DNA of 64,000 nucleotides from Rhynchopus euleeides (Eukaryota > Euglenozoa > Diplonemea > Diplonemida > Diplonemidae), in the NCBI GenBank assembly GCA_963210315.1, contig OY723257.1, positions 2,294,001-2,358,000 on the forward strand, given 5' to 3'. The number at the start of each line of letters is the position of its first letter. Position 1 is the first letter of the stretch. The notes beneath the pieces are model-generated. The model saw nothing but the letters and a program-made list of their open reading frames with translations, did not search any database and had not been told where the DNA came from. A program made the translations under genes and the position numbers. Below, in pieces: positions 62,474-64,000 of the stretch.

Positions 62474-64000
62474 CGGAGCCAGGCAGTGTTGTCCCGAGAC
62501 TGGGCCGAGCCAGGCAGTGCTGTCCCGAGAATGGGCCGAGCCAGGCAGTGCAATCCCAAGGGTGGGCCGAGCCAGACAGTGCTGTCCCGAGAATGGGCCG
62601 AGCCAGGCAGTGCTGTCCCAAGGGTGGGCCGAGCCAGACAGTGCTGTGCCGAGAGTGGGCCGAGCCAGGCAGTGCTGTCCCAAGGGTGGGCCGAGCCAGT
62701 CAGTGCTGTCCCGAGAGTGGGCCGAGCCAGGCAGTGCTGTCCCGAGACTGGGCCGAGCCAGACAGTGCTGTCCCGAGGGTGGGCCGAGCCAGTCAGTGCT
62801 GTCCCGAGAGTGGGCCGAGCCAGGCAGTGCTGTCCCGAGGGTGGGCCGAGCCAGTCAGTGCTGTCCCGAGACTGGGCCGAGCCAGGCAGTGCTGTCCCAA
62901 GGGTGGGCCGAGCCAGTCAGTGCTGTCCCGAGAGTGGGCCGAGCCAGGCAGTGCTGTCCCAAGGGTGGGCCGAGCCAGTCAGTGCTGTCCCGAGACTGGG
63001 CCGAGCCAGGCAGTGCTGTCCCGAGGGTGGGCCGAGCCAGGCAGTGCTGTCCCGAGAATGGGCCGAGCCAGGCAGTGCTGTCCCAAGGGTGGGCCGAGCC
63101 AGTCAGTGCTGTCCCGAGACTGGGCCGAGCCAGGCAGTGCTGTCCCGAGGGTGGGCCGAGCCAGGCAGTGCTGTCCCGAGAATGGGCCGAGCCAGGCAGT
63201 GCTGTCCCAAGGGTGGGCCGAGCCAGTCAGTGCTGTCCCGAGAGTGGGCCGAGCCAGGCAGTGCTGTCCCGAGACTGGGCCAAGCCAGACAGTGCTGTCC
63301 CGAGGGTGGGCCGAGCCAGTCAGTGCTGTCCCGAGAGTGGGCCGAGCCAGGCAGTGCTGTCCCGAGACTGGGCCAAGCCAGACAGTGCTGTCCCGAGGGT
63401 GGGCCGAGCCAGTCAGTGCTGTCCCGAGACTGGGCCGAGCCAGGCAGTGCTGTCCCGAGGGTGGGCCGAGCCAGTCAGTGCTGTCCCGAGAATGGGCCGA
63501 GCCAGGCAGTGCTGTCCCGAGAATGGGCCGAGCCAGGCAGTGCTGTCCCAAGGGTGGGCCGAGCCAGACAGTGCTGTCCCGAGGGTGGGCCGAGCCAGTC
63601 AGTGCTGTCCCGAGACTGGGCCGAGCCAGGCAGTGCTGTCCCGAGACTGGGCCGAGCCAGGCAGTGCTGTCCCGAGAATGGGCCGAGCCAGGCAGTGCTG
63701 TCCCAAGGGTGGGCCGAGCCAGTCAGTGCTGTCCCGAGACTGGGCCGAGCCAGGCAGTGCTGTCCCAAGGGTGGGCCGAGCCAGACAGTGCTGTCCCGAG
63801 GGTGGGCCGAGCCAGTCAGTGCTGTCCCGAGACTGGGCCGAGCCAGGCAGTGCTGTCCCGAGGGTGGGCCGAGCCAGTCAGTGCTGTCCCGAGAATGGGC
63901 CGAGCCAGGCAGTGCTGTCCCGAGAATGGGCCGAGCCAGGCAGTGCTATCCCAAGGGTGGGCCGAGCCAGACAGTGCTGTCCCGAGGGTGGGCCGAGCCA
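62474..64000. repeat. 31-base satellite array, about 49 copies, continues past the window
   Basis: Unit GGGCCGAGCCAGGCAGTGCT plus GTCCCGAGACT. Variable positions are CCA(G/T/A)CAG, CCC(G/A)AG and the last three bases (ACT, AAT, AGT, GGT). Blocks of variants recur in the same order, so it has higher-order repeats. All three minus-strand frames are open over long distances because no unit contains a stop; the resulting GQHCLARP/GTALPGSAHP/DSTAWLGP peptides are artefacts. Confidence 0.97.

Noticed and set aside
62979..63551. 190-residue repeat protein on the minus strand of the satellite
   Set aside because: The 31-base unit has no stop in any minus-strand frame; frame shifts every unit and no independent evidence of coding exists.
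62474..64000. CRISPR array
   Set aside because: Units are contiguous with no unique spacers, and the host looks eukaryotic.

Overview
The window looks like nuclear DNA of a flagellated microbial eukaryote (an alga or other protist); I cannot name the species. Three things point this way. There is a multi-exon gene with GTATG...CAG introns encoding a CEP78-like centriole protein. There is a long intronless gene for an Srs2-like DNA helicase. Around them lie tens of kilobases of non-coding DNA full of microsatellites, homopolymer C/G runs, palindromes and small transposons with terminal inverted repeats (TIRs). I see no operons, bacterial-type genes, rRNA genes or confident tRNA genes. A 200-base run of N (20060-20259) is an assembly gap.

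Layout. Bases 1 to about 52.7 kb contain almost no gene I can support. This stretch holds at least eight mobile or repeat units whose ends can be read. They are a TTAA-flanked piggyBac-like element (6434-7791); two TA-flanked elements with G7-8TC(A/G)AAT ends (8752-9509 and 18804-19955); two small nested MITEs (20339-20612, containing 20456-20563); a 3.04 kb element with CACGGTGG ends and three candidate ORFs (20648-23687); a giant foldback element with the same CACGGTGG ends (43135-44456); and a 0.9 kb segment between 26-base direct repeats with protein-like content (46386-47342). A 170-base dispersed unit with a very stable GC hairpin recurs at four places. A second dispersed element is present near 4 kb and 36 kb. 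Long CTT, CA, CT and AT microsatellites lie at 12.8, 18.5, 34.9 and 39.8 kb.

From 52.7 to 61.1 kb the sequence becomes GC-rich and gene-dense. Three genes lie in one direction: a small protein with two membrane segments, the Srs2-like helicase (1197 residues, with a canonical PCNA-binding box and a C-terminal SUMO-interaction motif), and the CEP78-like leucine-rich-repeat protein. There is no evidence that the three work together; co-orientation is common in compact eukaryotic gene islands.

The right end (62.0-64.0 kb) is tandem repeat. Five copies and part of a sixth of a 30-base unit are followed by about 49 copies of a 31-base satellite that runs off the window and has higher-order structure.

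No single complete new system is proven here. The most unusual material is the family of transposons with CACGGTGG ends and palindrome arrays, and the hairpins whose paired bases co-vary between copies.
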